In this document: one piece after another, positions 54,015 through 62,709 of the stretch
How the letters are laid out: each line of letters starts with the position of its first letter
Numbering within the stretch: the stretch's first letter is position 1
Position numbers and translations under genes: made by a program
Notes under the pieces: model-generated
Told to the model about the DNA's origin: nothing
Database searches by the model: none
The model's input: only the letters and a program-made list of their open reading frames with translations
Origin: Micromonospora sp. WMMD1155
Lineage (GTDB): Bacteria > Actinomycetota > Actinomycetes > Mycobacteriales > Micromonosporaceae
NCBI RefSeq assembly: GCF_029581275.1
Contig: NZ_CP120742.1
Location: 1,276,501-1,340,500, forward strand
Direction: 5' to 3'
DNA length: 64,000 bases

Positions 54015-54754
54015 GCCGCTTCACCCTGCTGCTGCTGCTCGCGGCCGGCGGACGACCGGGCCGGTCGCTCCCACAGCGGTGGCGGTGTGCCACCACGGAT
54101 CTCGGCGAGCATGTCCCGCAGCCGCAGCATGATGGTGTCCGTCATCTCTTCGAGGGTGGCCCGGGTCGGCTGGGCGTCCGCCCACCGGCTGAGGTCGATC
54201 GGTTCCCCGGCGACGACGGTCACCGGGATTCGGGGGCGCAGGTTCACCCGGCTGGTCCGCGGATCGAAGATGCGCTCCGGCCCCCACATCACCACCGGTA
54301 CGACGGGTGCGCCGGTGGCCAGCGCCAACCGGGCGGCGCCGGTCTTGGCCTTCATCGGCCACAGCTCCGGCTGCCGGGTGGTGGTGCCCTCCGGGTAGAT
54401 CACCACGGCGCCGCCCCGGTTGAGCGCGGCGACCATCTTGTCCAGCGAGCGGACCGCGTCGACGCTGCCCCGCTCGACCGGGATCTGCAGGCACCGGTGC
54501 AGGATCCAGCCGACCACCGGCACCCGGAACACGCTGGCCTTGCCCAGGTACTGCGGCCAGCGCCCGGAGTCGTAGATGAAGTGCGCAGAGACCAGCGGGT
54601 CGGCGTGCGAGAGGTGGTTCGCCACGATGATCATGCCGCCGTCGCGACGGAGGTGTTCCTGGCCACGCCAGCTCCGCCGGGTCCACACGGTCATCACCGG
54701 CTTCACCAGCCCCACGGCGAACCGTTGCCAGAACCCCAGCCTTCGCCGTGCCAC
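54011..54754 (-). CDS. plsC: 1-acyl-sn-glycerol-3-phosphate acyltransferase (PlsC)
   Basis: 247 residues from the GTG at 54754, chosen for the GAGGAGG five bases upstream. The acyltransferase motif is [15 protein letters not shown] (HxxxxD), with [14 protein letters not shown] and [17 protein letters not shown] (EGT) following; [14 protein letters not shown] is the fourth block. It adds the second acyl chain in phosphatidate synthesis at the membrane. The C-terminus is Gln/Glu-rich. First gene of plsC-gpsA-PLP enzyme-methyltransferase. Confidence 0.93.
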   Translation of the reverse strand: MARRRLGFWQRFAVGLVKPVMTVWTRRSWRGQEHLRRDGGMIIVANHLSHADPLVSAHFIYDSGRWPQYLGKASVFRVPVVGWILHRCLQIPVERGSVDAVRSLDKMVAALNRGGAVVIYPEGTTTRQPELWPMKAKTGAARLALATGAPVVPVVMWGPERIFDPRTSRVNLRPRIPVTVVAGEPIDLSRWADAQPTRATLEEMTDTIMLRLRDMLAEIRGGTPPPLWERPARSSAGREQQQQGEAA

Positions 54755-54869
54755 TGTGCCTCCTCGTCGCGCCCCAACCCCGCCGCGAAACCCCGCCCGC
54801 GACACCCGCAGCGGAAATCATGCCTGCTCGCCCCCGGTACGGCCAGCGAGGGTCCCGTCGTCCGGCTGG

Positions 54870-54875
54870 CAGGAT
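54870..54875 (+). promoter_or_regulatory. -10 element, probable leaderless cofC/fbiD promoter
   Basis: CAGGAT, 7 nt before the GTG at 54883, which it helps to identify as the start. Confidence 0.35.
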
Positions 54876-54882
54876 TGCGGAC

Positions 54883-55530
54883 GTGAGTCAGCCGAGGTGG
54901 GCCGTGGTGGTGCCGGTGAAGCAGCTGGGCGCGGCCAAGAGTCGGCTGCGGGGTGCGCTGCCCGGCGTACCGCACGAGGAGCTGGCGCTGGCCCTGGCGG
55001 CCGACACCCTTCGCGCGGTGCTGGCCTGCCCGGCGGTCGCCGAGGCCCTGGTGGTCACCGACGACGCCCGGGTGGCGGAGGCGGCGCGGGCGGGCGGCGC
55101 GCGGGTGCTGCCGGACGAGCCGCGCGCCGGCCTGAACGCGGCGTTCCGGCACGGCGCGGCCGGGACCACCGGCGGCTGGGTGGCCGGTCTCACCGCGGAC
55201 CTGCCGGCGCTGCGCCCGGCCGAGCTGGCCGGCGCGCTGCTCGCGGCCCAGAACGGTCGGCCGGGGGTACGCCGGTTCGTGCCGGACGCACCCGGCAGCG
55301 GCACGGTGCTGCTGACCGCCCCGCCCGGCCTCGCGTTGGGCCCCCGTTTCGGGGTGGGTTCGGCGGTCGCGCACGCGGCGAGCGGGGCGCTGCCCCTGAC
55401 CGGGGACTGGCCCAGCCTGCGCCGCGACGTGGACACCCCGACGGACCTGACCGCCGCCGCCCGGCTCGGGCTGGGGCCACGAACCGCCGCACTCGTCGCC
55501 GCCGCTCACCCGGCCCGGTCCGCGGGTTGA
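54883..55530 (+). CDS. fbiD: Phosphoenolpyruvate/2-phospholactate guanylyltransferase (FbiD/CofC)
   Basis: 215 residues from the GTG at 54883: WAVVVPVKQLGAAKSRL is the nucleotide-binding P-loop-like start of the CofC family, followed by ALVVTDDARVAEAA and GWVAGLTADLPALRPAEL (metal-binding D-x-P). It activates PEP (FbiD in mycobacteria, Rv2983) or phospholactate for coenzyme F420 synthesis; the other fbi genes are not in the window. Neighbouring gpsA and ppk1 match the M. tuberculosis order. Confidence 0.9.
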   Translation: MSQPRWAVVVPVKQLGAAKSRLRGALPGVPHEELALALAADTLRAVLACPAVAEALVVTDDARVAEAARAGGARVLPDEPRAGLNAAFRHGAAGTTGGWVAGLTADLPALRPAELAGALLAAQNGRPGVRRFVPDAPGSGTVLLTAPPGLALGPRFGVGSAVAHAASGALPLTGDWPSLRRDVDTPTDLTAAARLGLGPRTAALVAAAHPARSAG

Positions 55531-55541
55531 ACCGCCGGGTG

Positions 55542-55547
55542 TACGGT
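55542..55547 (+). promoter_or_regulatory. -10 element, probable leaderless promoter of the cold-shock-like gene
   Basis: TACGGT, 6 nt before the ATG at 55554; lies just after the fbiD stop. Confidence 0.35.
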
Positions 55548-55553
55548 GCCAGC

Positions 55554-55751
55554 ATGCAGGGCACGGTGGCCAGCTACGACGCGGCGACGCGCAGCGGTGT
55601 CCTGCTGCTCGACGACGGCACCGAGATGCGCTTCCCGGCGCGGGCCTTCGACGCCTCCGGGCTGCGGCTTCTCCGACTCGGGCAGCGGGTCCACATCGAC
55701 ACGGATCCCGACGGCACGGTCGTCCGGGTGACATTGCCGACGATGATCTGA
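55554..55751 (+). CDS. Cold-shock-domain-like mini protein
   Basis: 65 residues: MQGTVASYDAATRSGVLLLD, then GTEMRFPARAFDASGLRLL and GQRVHIDTDPDGTVVRVTL. The order resembles a CspA OB fold (GTVKWFN...GFGFI...F.H..A....GQ.V), but the RNP1 aromatic residues (GFGFI, VFVH) are missing, so nucleic-acid binding by the usual face is doubtful. Found between fbiD and ppk1; codon use normal. Confidence 0.78.
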   Translation: MQGTVASYDAATRSGVLLLDDGTEMRFPARAFDASGLRLLRLGQRVHIDTDPDGTVVRVTLPTMI

Positions 55752-55765
55752 ACCGGCGAACCCAA

Positions 55766-55799
55766 GTTCATTTTGCGTTCACCGTAATCGGGTGATTAT
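55766..55799 (+). promoter_or_regulatory. PHO-box-like direct repeat and -10 element of ppk1
   Basis: Two adjacent 11-bp direct repeats, GTTCATTTTGC (55766-55776) and GTTCACCGTAA (55777-55787), match the Streptomyces PhoP consensus of GTTCA-type 11-mers. The first repeat covers the place of the -35. After it, GATTAT (55794-55799) is a plausible -10 and ends 6 nt before the GTG at 55806, so the mRNA would be leaderless. PhoP control of ppk is known in Streptomyces lividans; here it is inferred. Confidence 0.65.
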
Positions 55800-55805
55800 G
55801 AGCGG

Positions 55806-58163
55806 GTGAGCACCCCTCGCGAGCACCCGGCCCGCCAGCCCGCCTCCGACCTCCGCAACGGTTCCCGCGCGCGCGGGACCGACGGCCGCTTCCGCCCGTC
55901 CCGCGCCGAACGGGCGGGCGCCGCCCGCGCCGACACCCTCGCCGACGACCCGGGGGCCGCCTCCTCCGGGCTGGACGAGGTCATCGAACCCGAGCCGACG
56001 ACCGACGAGGCGGACGCCCCCGCCTCCGTCGGCGTCCATCCGGTCCTGCCGGTCGACCTCCCGACCGCCACCGAGGAGGAGGACGACGAACCGCCGGCAC
56101 CGCTGCCCGAGGACCGTTTCCTCAACCGGGAGCTCTCCTGGCTCGACTTCAACGCCCGGGTGCTCACCCTGGCCGAGGACCAGCGCACCCCACTGCTGGA
56201 ACGCGCCAAGTTCCTGGCGATCTTCGCCAGCAACCTGGACGAGTTCTTCATGGTGCGCATCGCCGGACTGAAGCGGCGCCTCTCCGCCGGCCTGCCGGTG
56301 CGCGGCGGGGACCGGCTGCCCCTGCGGACGCAGTTGGAGCTGATCGCGGAGCGCACCGCCGCCCTGGTGGCCCGGCACGCCGCCTGCTTCGTGGACGACG
56401 TGCTGCCCAAGCTGGCCGACGAGGGCATCCGCATCCTGCGCTGGGGCGAGCTGGGCGACCCGGAGCGGGAGCGGCTGCGCACCTACTTCCGGGAGCACAT
56501 CTTCCCGGTGCTGACCCCGCTCGCGGTGGACCCGGCGCACCCGTTCCCGTACATCTCGGGGCGCTCACTGAACCTGGCGGTGGCGGTTCGTGACCCCGAC
56601 GGCGGCTCCGAGCTGTTCGCCCGGGTGAAGGTGCCCAACAACGTCCCGCGCTTCGTCCGGGTGGACCGGGACCAGCCGGGCGTCCGGATGTTGCCGGTGG
56701 AAGACCTGATCTCGGTGCACCTGGGGCAGCTGTTCAGTGGGATGCAGGTGGTCGAGTGCCACCTGTTCCGGGTGACCCGCAACGCCGAGGTGGAGGTCGA
56801 CGAGGACCGCGACGAGGACCTGTTGCAGGCCCTGGAGCGGGAGCTGGCCCGGCGGCGGTTCGGCCCACCGGTCCGGCTGGAGGTGGCCGCGTCGATCTCC
56901 GACCACATGTTGGAGCTGCTCGTCCGCGAGTTGGACATGGACGACCAGGACGTGCTGCGGGTGCCCGGGCTGCTGGACCTGTCCGCGCTGTGGCAGGTCT
57001 ACGGCGAGGCCGACCGGCCGGACCTGAAGGACCCGCCGTTCGTGCCGGCCACCCACCCTCGGCTCGCCGAGGGCGAGGTGCCGCGCAGCGTCTTCGCCAC
57101 CCTGCGCGACGGCGACATTTTGGTGCATCACCCGTACCACTCGTTCGCCACGAGCGTGCAGCGCTTCATCGAGCAGGCCGCCGCCGACCCGAACGTGCTG
57201 GCCATCAAGCAGACCCTCTACCGCACCAGCGGCGACTCCCCGATCGTCGACGCGCTCGTCGACGCGGCCGCCGCCGGTAAGCAGGTGGTGGTGCTGGTGG
57301 AGGTGAAGGCCCGCTTCGACGAGGTGGCCAACATCGGCTGGGCCCGTACGTTGGAACGGGCCGGCTGCCACGTGGTGTACGGCCTGGTCGGGCTCAAGAC
57401 GCACTGCAAGACCGCGCTGGTGGTCCGCCAGGAGGGCAACCAGATCCGCCGCTACTGCCACATCGGCACCGGCAACTACCACCCGAAGACCGCCCGACTG
57501 TACGAGGACTTCGGGATGCTCACCGCCGACCCGGAGATCGGTGCCGACCTCACCGACCTGTTCAACGTCCTCACCGGCTACAGCCGGCAGACCGCGTACC
57601 GGCGGTTGCTCGTCGCTCCGCAGGGCATCCGCGCCGGGCTCATCGAGCGCATCGAGCGGGAGATCTCGCACGTCCGACTGGGCATGCCCGGCCTGGTCCA
57701 GTTCAAGGTCAACTCGCTGGTCGACGAGGGGGTGACCGACGCGCTGTACCGGGCCTCCCAGGCCGGCGTCCACGTCGACCTGCTCATCCGGGGCATGTGC
57801 ACGTTGCGCCCCGGGGTGCCCGGGCTGTCGGAGAACATCCGGGTCCGCTCGATCCTCGGCCGGTTCCTGGAGCACTCCCGGGTCTTCCGGTTCGGCAACA
57901 ACGGTGAGGCCGAGTTCTGGATGGGTTCGGCGGACCTCATGCACCGCAACCTCGACCGCCGGGTGGAGGCGCTGGTGCAGGTGAGCGACCCCGTCGCCCG
58001 CGCCGAGCTGGACCAGGTGCTGACCGCCGCCATGAGCCCCGACGTGGACGCGTTCGAGCTGGCCGGCGACGGCAGTTGGACCCGGCGTACCAGCGCCGAC
58101 GACAGCGCCCCGGCGCATCTGCAGGAACTGCTGTTGCGCCGCGTCGGTGGCACGGCCGGCTGA
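55806..58163 (+). CDS. ppk: Polyphosphate kinase 1
   Basis: 785 residues from a GTG. A disordered Pro/Ala/Asp/Glu-rich extension (1-95) precedes the PPK1 core beginning [20 protein letters not shown]. The head domain includes [20 protein letters not shown]. The catalytic domains show [34 protein letters not shown] and [20 protein letters not shown], with the His residues used for autophosphorylation. [20 protein letters not shown] is the C-terminal signature. It reversibly makes polyphosphate from ATP. Upstream PHO-box-like repeats suggest induction by phosphate starvation. Confidence 0.96.
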   Translation: MSTPREHPARQPASDLRNGSRARGTDGRFRPSRAERAGAARADTLADDPGAASSGLDEVIEPEPTTDEADAPASVGVHPVLPVDLPTATEEEDDEPPAPLPEDRFLNRELSWLDFNARVLTLAEDQRTPLLERAKFLAIFASNLDEFFMVRIAGLKRRLSAGLPVRGGDRLPLRTQLELIAERTAALVARHAACFVDDVLPKLADEGIRILRWGELGDPERERLRTYFREHIFPVLTPLAVDPAHPFPYISGRSLNLAVAVRDPDGGSELFARVKVPNNVPRFVRVDRDQPGVRMLPVEDLISVHLGQLFSGMQVVECHLFRVTRNAEVEVDEDRDEDLLQALERELARRRFGPPVRLEVAASISDHMLELLVRELDMDDQDVLRVPGLLDLSALWQVYGEADRPDLKDPPFVPATHPRLAEGEVPRSVFATLRDGDILVHHPYHSFATSVQRFIEQAAADPNVLAIKQTLYRTSGDSPIVDALVDAAAAGKQVVVLVEVKARFDEVANIGWARTLERAGCHVVYGLVGLKTHCKTALVVRQEGNQIRRYCHIGTGNYHPKTARLYEDFGMLTADPEIGADLTDLFNVLTGYSRQTAYRRLLVAPQGIRAGLIERIEREISHVRLGMPGLVQFKVNSLVDEGVTDALYRASQAGVHVDLLIRGMCTLRPGVPGLSENIRVRSILGRFLEHSRVFRFGNNGEAEFWMGSADLMHRNLDRRVEALVQVSDPVARAELDQVLTAAMSPDVDAFELAGDGSWTRRTSADDSAPAHLQELLLRRVGGTAG

Positions 58164-58175
58164 CCGATCACCGCA

Positions 58176-58181
58176 TAGGCT
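58176..58181 (+). promoter_or_regulatory. -10 element, probable leaderless promoter of the CYTH-CHAD gene
   Basis: TAGGCT, 6 nt before the ATG at 58188, in the 24-bp gap after ppk1. It would allow transcription apart from ppk1 and supports ATG 58188 over the TTG at 58185. Confidence 0.4.
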
Positions 58182-58187
58182 GGGTTG

Positions 58188-59708
58188 ATGGTGGAGGAGG
58201 AGCAGAAGTACGAGGTGGACGACACCTACGTGCTGCCGGACCTGGCCGCCACCGCACCGGCGGGGGGTCGGGTCCGGGCGCTGCCACCGGTGACGCTCGT
58301 CGCACGCTACCTCGACACCGTCGACCTGAGGCTGGCCCGCGCCGGTGCCTCGCTACGTCACCGCCGGGGCGACGAGCTGCCCTGGACGGTGAAACTGCCG
58401 ACCGGCACGCCGGGCGTCCGGCACGAGGTCTCCCGCCCGGGGCCGAAGGGGCAGCCGCCGCCGGAGCTGGTGGAGCTGGTCACCGTCCTGCACCGGGGGG
58501 CGCCGCTGGCGCCGGTGACGGTGGTCCGGACGGTCCGGCACGCGTACGAGGTGTGCGACCAGGCCGGCACGGTGCTCGCCGAGGTGGTGGACGACCGGGT
58601 GACGGTGCGGGACGACTCCGGTGCCACCACCGACACGTTCCGCGAACTCGAGGTCGAACGTAAGGCCGGCGACCGGGACCTGCTCGACCGGGTCGGCGCG
58701 GTGCTGCGCGAGGCGGGCGCCCGGGGAGGGTCGTTCACCCCGAAGCACGTACGGGCGCTGGGCGCGACGGCGCAGGCCGATCCGGACCTGGTCGCCCCGG
58801 CCGGGCTGCCCGCCGAGCCGACCGCCGGTGACGTGGTGACCGAGGCACTCCGCAAGGAGGTCCGCCGACTGCTGGCGCACGACCCGCTGGTCCGGCTCCG
58901 CGCCCCGGCCGCCGGTGGCGACACCGGCGTACACCAGATGCGGGTGGCCTGCCGCCGCCTCCGCAGTGACCTACGCACCTTCAAACCGTTGCTCCGCAAG
59001 ACCTGGGCCCGTCCGCTGCGCACCGAACTGCGGTGGCTGGCCGGTGTCCTCGGCGCGGCCCGCGACGCCGAGGTGTTGCGGGCACGACTACGCCGGACCG
59101 CCGACGCGGATCCGCTCAGTCCGCTCGACGAGAGGGCGGTGGATCGGCTCGACGAGGTGCTCGCCGCCCGGCAGCGCTCGGCACTCGCCGCCATCGACGA
59201 GGCGTTGCGCAGCGCGCGTTACCTGGCTCTGGTGGATTCCCTGGTGCTGGCCTCCGCCTCGCCCCGGCTCACCCGCCGGGCGACCGCGCCCGCGGCGGAG
59301 GCGCTGCCCGCGCTGGTGGCCCGCCCCTGGGCGCGGCTGACCGGGCCGGACGGCGTCGACGGGCTGGACGCGCGGTCGCCGGACGACACGTGGCACGCCG
59401 TCCGCAAGGAGGCCAAGCAGGCGCGGTACGCGGTCAACGCGGTGGCGGCCACCGTCGGCAAGGGCGCGCGCCGGCTGTCCCGCGCCCTGGCCCGGGTGCA
59501 GGACGTCCTCGGCGAGCACCAGGACGCGGCGGTGGCTGCGGACACCTGGCTGGAGATCGCCGCCGAGCGGCCGGACGACCACGAGCTGGCGGTCACCGCC
59601 GGGCGGCTCGCCGAGCGGGAACGCGCGTGCGTACACCTGATGCGGGCTTCCCTCCCGGCGGCCTGGCACCGGGCCACCCGACGGCGGCGGACGAGTTGGC
59701 TGCCGTGA
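58188..59708 (+). CDS. CYTH-CHAD domain protein (polyphosphate-associated)
   Basis: 506 residues. The CYTH tunnel domain (1-200) has the EEEQKYEV start (ExExK), VARYLDTVDLRLARAGASLR and WTVKLPTG. The CHAD helical domain (about 220-500) has VHQMRVACRRLRSDLRTFKP, LAGVLGAARDAEVLRARL and WHAVRKEAKQARYAVNAV, with many exposed Arg/Lys/His. CYTH domains hydrolyse triphosphate or polyphosphate; CHAD domains bind polyphosphate. Lying directly after ppk1, a polyP-binding or tripolyphosphatase role is likely. The stop overlaps the Nudix start (GTGA). Confidence 0.93.
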   Translation: MVEEEQKYEVDDTYVLPDLAATAPAGGRVRALPPVTLVARYLDTVDLRLARAGASLRHRRGDELPWTVKLPTGTPGVRHEVSRPGPKGQPPPELVELVTVLHRGAPLAPVTVVRTVRHAYEVCDQAGTVLAEVVDDRVTVRDDSGATTDTFRELEVERKAGDRDLLDRVGAVLREAGARGGSFTPKHVRALGATAQADPDLVAPAGLPAEPTAGDVVTEALRKEVRRLLAHDPLVRLRAPAAGGDTGVHQMRVACRRLRSDLRTFKPLLRKTWARPLRTELRWLAGVLGAARDAEVLRARLRRTADADPLSPLDERAVDRLDEVLAARQRSALAAIDEALRSARYLALVDSLVLASASPRLTRRATAPAAEALPALVARPWARLTGPDGVDGLDARSPDDTWHAVRKEAKQARYAVNAVAATVGKGARRLSRALARVQDVLGEHQDAAVAADTWLEIAAERPDDHELAVTAGRLAERERACVHLMRASLPAAWHRATRRRRTSWLP

Positions 59709-60574
59709 CGGGCATCCGGGCGGCGGGCGGGGTGGCCTGGCGGCCGACCCCCGACGGCGTACGCGTCTGCGTGGTGCACCGCCCCCGGTACGGCGACTGG
59801 ACGCTGCCGAAGGGCAAGTTGGAGCCGGGCGAGCACGCGATGGCGGCGGCGGTCCGCGAGGTGGCCGAGGAGGCCGACGTGCGGGGCGTGCCGCAGGTCC
59901 GGCTGCCGTCGGTGCGGTACCGCAGCGAGGGGCAGCCGAAGCTCGTCGACTACTGGTCGATGCTCGCCGTCGACAGCGGAGGTTTCCAACCGGGCACCGA
60001 GGTGGACGACATCCGCTGGCTCGCGGTGGACGACGCGATCCGGTTGGTCAGCTACCCCCACGACGCCGAGGTGCTCGCGGCGTTCGCCGCGCTTCCGTCG
60101 GTGACCGCGACCGTCGCGTTGGTCCGGCACGCACACGCCGGTAAGCGGGCCACCTGGTCCGGCCCGGACGTCGGGCGGCCCCTGGACGCCGAGGGGTGGG
60201 CTCAGGCGACGGCGCTCGGCGCTCTGGTCGCCCTGCTCCGACCGTCCCGGCTGGTGTCGGCCTCACCGCGACGGTGTGTGCAGACCCTGGACCCGGCCGC
60301 CGCGCTGCTCGACCTGCCGATCGAGGTGTGCGGCGACCTGGACGAGCCGCAGCCCGGCCAACAGAGCGACGAGCAGATCCTGGCCACCGCCGCCCGGCTG
60401 CTGGAGCTGGCCGACGGCGGTGGGCAGGCCGCGGTGTGCAGCCAGGGCAAGGTGCTGCCGGGCGCCCTGGAACAGCTCACCGGCCGCACCGACGAGGACT
60501 TCAGCACGCCCAAGGGCGGCGGTTGGTTGCTCGCCTTCACGACCGACCGGTTGGTGGCCGCCGACCGCCTGTAG
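59705..60574 (+). CDS. mutT1: Nudix hydrolase-histidine phosphatase fusion (MutT1-type)
   Basis: 289 residues from a GTG overlapping the previous stop. The Nudix domain (1-135) has box GKLEPGEHAMAAAVREVAEE at 37-56, conforming except Ala for the final Gly. The C-terminal histidine-phosphatase domain (about 138-289) begins TVALVRHAHAGKR, with the catalytic RHA, and SPRRCVQTL. This is the M. tuberculosis MutT1 (Rv2985) architecture, which converts 8-oxo-dGTP/diphosphate and diadenosine polyphosphates. The position after ppk1 is conserved. Confidence 0.9.
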   Translation: MTGIRAAGGVAWRPTPDGVRVCVVHRPRYGDWTLPKGKLEPGEHAMAAAVREVAEEADVRGVPQVRLPSVRYRSEGQPKLVDYWSMLAVDSGGFQPGTEVDDIRWLAVDDAIRLVSYPHDAEVLAAFAALPSVTATVALVRHAHAGKRATWSGPDVGRPLDAEGWAQATALGALVALLRPSRLVSASPRRCVQTLDPAAALLDLPIEVCGDLDEPQPGQQSDEQILATAARLLELADGGGQAAVCSQGKVLPGALEQLTGRTDEDFSTPKGGGWLLAFTTDRLVAADRL

Positions 60575-60580
60575 GGCGTG

Positions 60581-62566
60581 TCAGCGGGGCGGCAGGGTCA
60601 GCGTCACCGCGACCGGCAGGTGGTCGCTGGCCGTGCTGCTGGGCGCGACCGGCTCGCTGGGGGTCAGACCGGCGGAGACGAAGACGTGGTCGATCTGCTC
60701 GCGGGGGTCGTCGGCGGGGCTGGTCGCCAGCGGGCGGGCGGCAGCCAGCGCGTCGACCAGACCGGCGGCCGTGAACTGTCCGAACGCCTCGTCCCCCGGT
60801 TCGGTGTTCAGGTCGCCCGCGACCACCAGCGGTCGGCCGGCGGCGTACCGGATGGCGAAGTCGGCGACCGCGCGGGCCTGGACCACCGGGCCCTGCCCGG
60901 GCGGCGGTTGCAGGTGGGTGCTGACCACCGCGGTACGGACCCCGTCGCTCAGGTCGAGCGTCACGGCGAGGGCCTGCGCCCCGGTCGGCGCCCCGACGGC
61001 CGGCAGCGGAAGGCTCCGCGCATCGTCCATCGGCCAACGGCTGAGCACCGCGTCGCCCCAGACCGGGTCGGCGGCCGGGCCGAAGACGTACGGCATGCCG
61101 AGCCGGTCGGCCAGCAGGTCCAGGGTGTCGTGCCCGCCGTTGAGCAGCCAGGCGCGGTCCACCTCGCTGAGCAGCACCACGTCGGGGCGTTGCCGGTGGA
61201 CCACCTCGGTGAGCCCGGCCAGGTCGAACCGACCGTCCAGCCCGAAGCCCATCCGGATGTTGTACGCCACCACCGTCAACCGCTCCGGTGGGCCGTCCCG
61301 GTTGTCGGCCACCGGAACCTCGTCGGCGAGCACGGGCGCCAGCAGGGCCAGCGCGGTGACCGCCGTGGCGGCCCGGAGCGGCGGGAACGGCCCGGGGAGC
61401 CACTGGAGGGCAGGTTGGGCGGTGAACGCCACGACGGCGACCAGGGCGGCCACCACAACGGGCACCGCCGCGTTGGGGTATCCGAGGTCGTAGGCGGAGT
61501 AGTACCCGACCGCGCCCAGCGCGAAGGCCAGCATGCCGGTGGCCACCGCGTACCCCCGGCGGGTCGCCGCTTCCGGTTCGGTCGCTGCCGTCGGCTCGGT
61601 CGCTGCCGTCGGGGTCGGGCGGTCGGCGTGGTCGGTCAGGGCGAGGCAGGCGCCGAGACCGACGGCGGTCAGCAGGACGGCCGCGACGAGCAGGTCGCCC
61701 CGGCCGACGGCGAACAGCACCGCGCCCACCAGCAAGCCCACCGGCCCGTACGCCCGACCCCACCCCGGGGATGGCCGGGTCGACGCGGTGTACAGGAACG
61801 CGGCGACCGCCACCGGCACCGGTGCCAGGCCGAACAGCGGCGAACCCGCCACACCGTCCCCGGCGAACAGGTACGACATCCCGGTCCGGGCCAGCGCCGG
61901 GGAGAGTGCCACCATCCCCGCCAGCAGTAGCGCCGGCCCGGCCAGCAACCAGGCCCGCGCGCCACCGCCACCGGCCCGCGTGCTGTCACCACCGGTCTGC
62001 GCGCCCACACCATCGGTCTGCGCGCCACCGACTCGCGCGCCTCCGCCACCGGCCCGCGCTACCGGCTGTGCCGTGCCGACCAGGAACAACAGCACCATGA
62101 CGGAGCTGAGCAGCCACGCCACCCAGTCGCCCCGCCAGACCAGGTCGACGGTGTCCCCCACCGCGTGCACTGCCGCGTTGACCGCGAAACCCAACGCCAG
62201 CCCCGGAACCGGACGGTCGGTGTCGGCGGCGACGCCGACCAGCCAGACCAACCCGGCGAGCAGCCCGGCGGTGGCCAACCAGAGCTGCGTACGCCCGCCC
62301 GGCGCGGCGGTGAGTGCCAGCCGGGCGACGGCGAGCGCGACGGCGGCGGCGACGGTGACCGGGCGGGCGCCGACCCGGCGGACCACTGCGGGTGCGCCCA
62401 GCGCCAGCACGAACCAGCCGAGGGCGAACGCACCCATCAACTCGGCCGGGGTGGACGCCGCCTGGCCGAAGATGGTGATGATGCCGGGCAGCCAGACCCG
62501 CAGCACGTCGATGAGGAGGATGACGCCCAGCGCGAGCGTCCCGGTGGTGAGCTGGCGATAGCGCAC
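60581..62566 (-). CDS. Membrane protein with C-terminal endonuclease/exonuclease/phosphatase domain
   Basis: 661 residues from the GTG at 62566. About ten membrane helices occupy residues 1-390, interrupted near 180-210 by a Gly/Ala/Thr-rich loop with GGGGAR and AQTGG repeats. The EEP domain (about 405-661) is complete: VVAYNIRMGFGLDG (Asn), VVLLSEVDRAW (Glu), GDAVLSRWP, VSTHLQPP, LVVAGDLNTEPGD and the catalytic SDHLPVAVTL. It is probably a membrane-tethered phosphodiesterase for a lipid or nucleotide substrate. It converges with mutT1 6 bp away. Confidence 0.87.
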   Translation of the reverse strand: MRYRQLTTGTLALGVILLIDVLRVWLPGIITIFGQAASTPAELMGAFALGWFVLALGAPAVVRRVGARPVTVAAAVALAVARLALTAAPGGRTQLWLATAGLLAGLVWLVGVAADTDRPVPGLALGFAVNAAVHAVGDTVDLVWRGDWVAWLLSSVMVLLFLVGTAQPVARAGGGGARVGGAQTDGVGAQTGGDSTRAGGGGARAWLLAGPALLLAGMVALSPALARTGMSYLFAGDGVAGSPLFGLAPVPVAVAAFLYTASTRPSPGWGRAYGPVGLLVGAVLFAVGRGDLLVAAVLLTAVGLGACLALTDHADRPTPTAATEPTAATEPEAATRRGYAVATGMLAFALGAVGYYSAYDLGYPNAAVPVVVAALVAVVAFTAQPALQWLPGPFPPLRAATAVTALALLAPVLADEVPVADNRDGPPERLTVVAYNIRMGFGLDGRFDLAGLTEVVHRQRPDVVLLSEVDRAWLLNGGHDTLDLLADRLGMPYVFGPAADPVWGDAVLSRWPMDDARSLPLPAVGAPTGAQALAVTLDLSDGVRTAVVSTHLQPPPGQGPVVQARAVADFAIRYAAGRPLVVAGDLNTEPGDEAFGQFTAAGLVDALAAARPLATSPADDPREQIDHVFVSAGLTPSEPVAPSSTASDHLPVAVTLTLPPR

Positions 62567-62659
62567 CGGCGCCCCATTTCCCGTCGACGGGCCGGCGGAG
62601 GGGGAGCCGGCACGGCGATTCTGCGCGAGCGGACCGGACGGGTCAACGGCCCGCGTACG

Positions 62660-62696
62660 CCGAAAGGGCGCCCACCAACCGGTGGACGCCCTTTCG
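62660..62696 (-). terminator. Terminator hairpin after hupB
   Basis: Arms CCGAAAGGGCG-CCCACC and GGTGG-A-CGCCCTTTCGG enclose a short loop, 14 bp after the hupB stop; 15-16 pairs with one bulge. Confidence 0.75.
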
Positions 62697-62709
62697 GTGG
62701 TGGGTCGGG

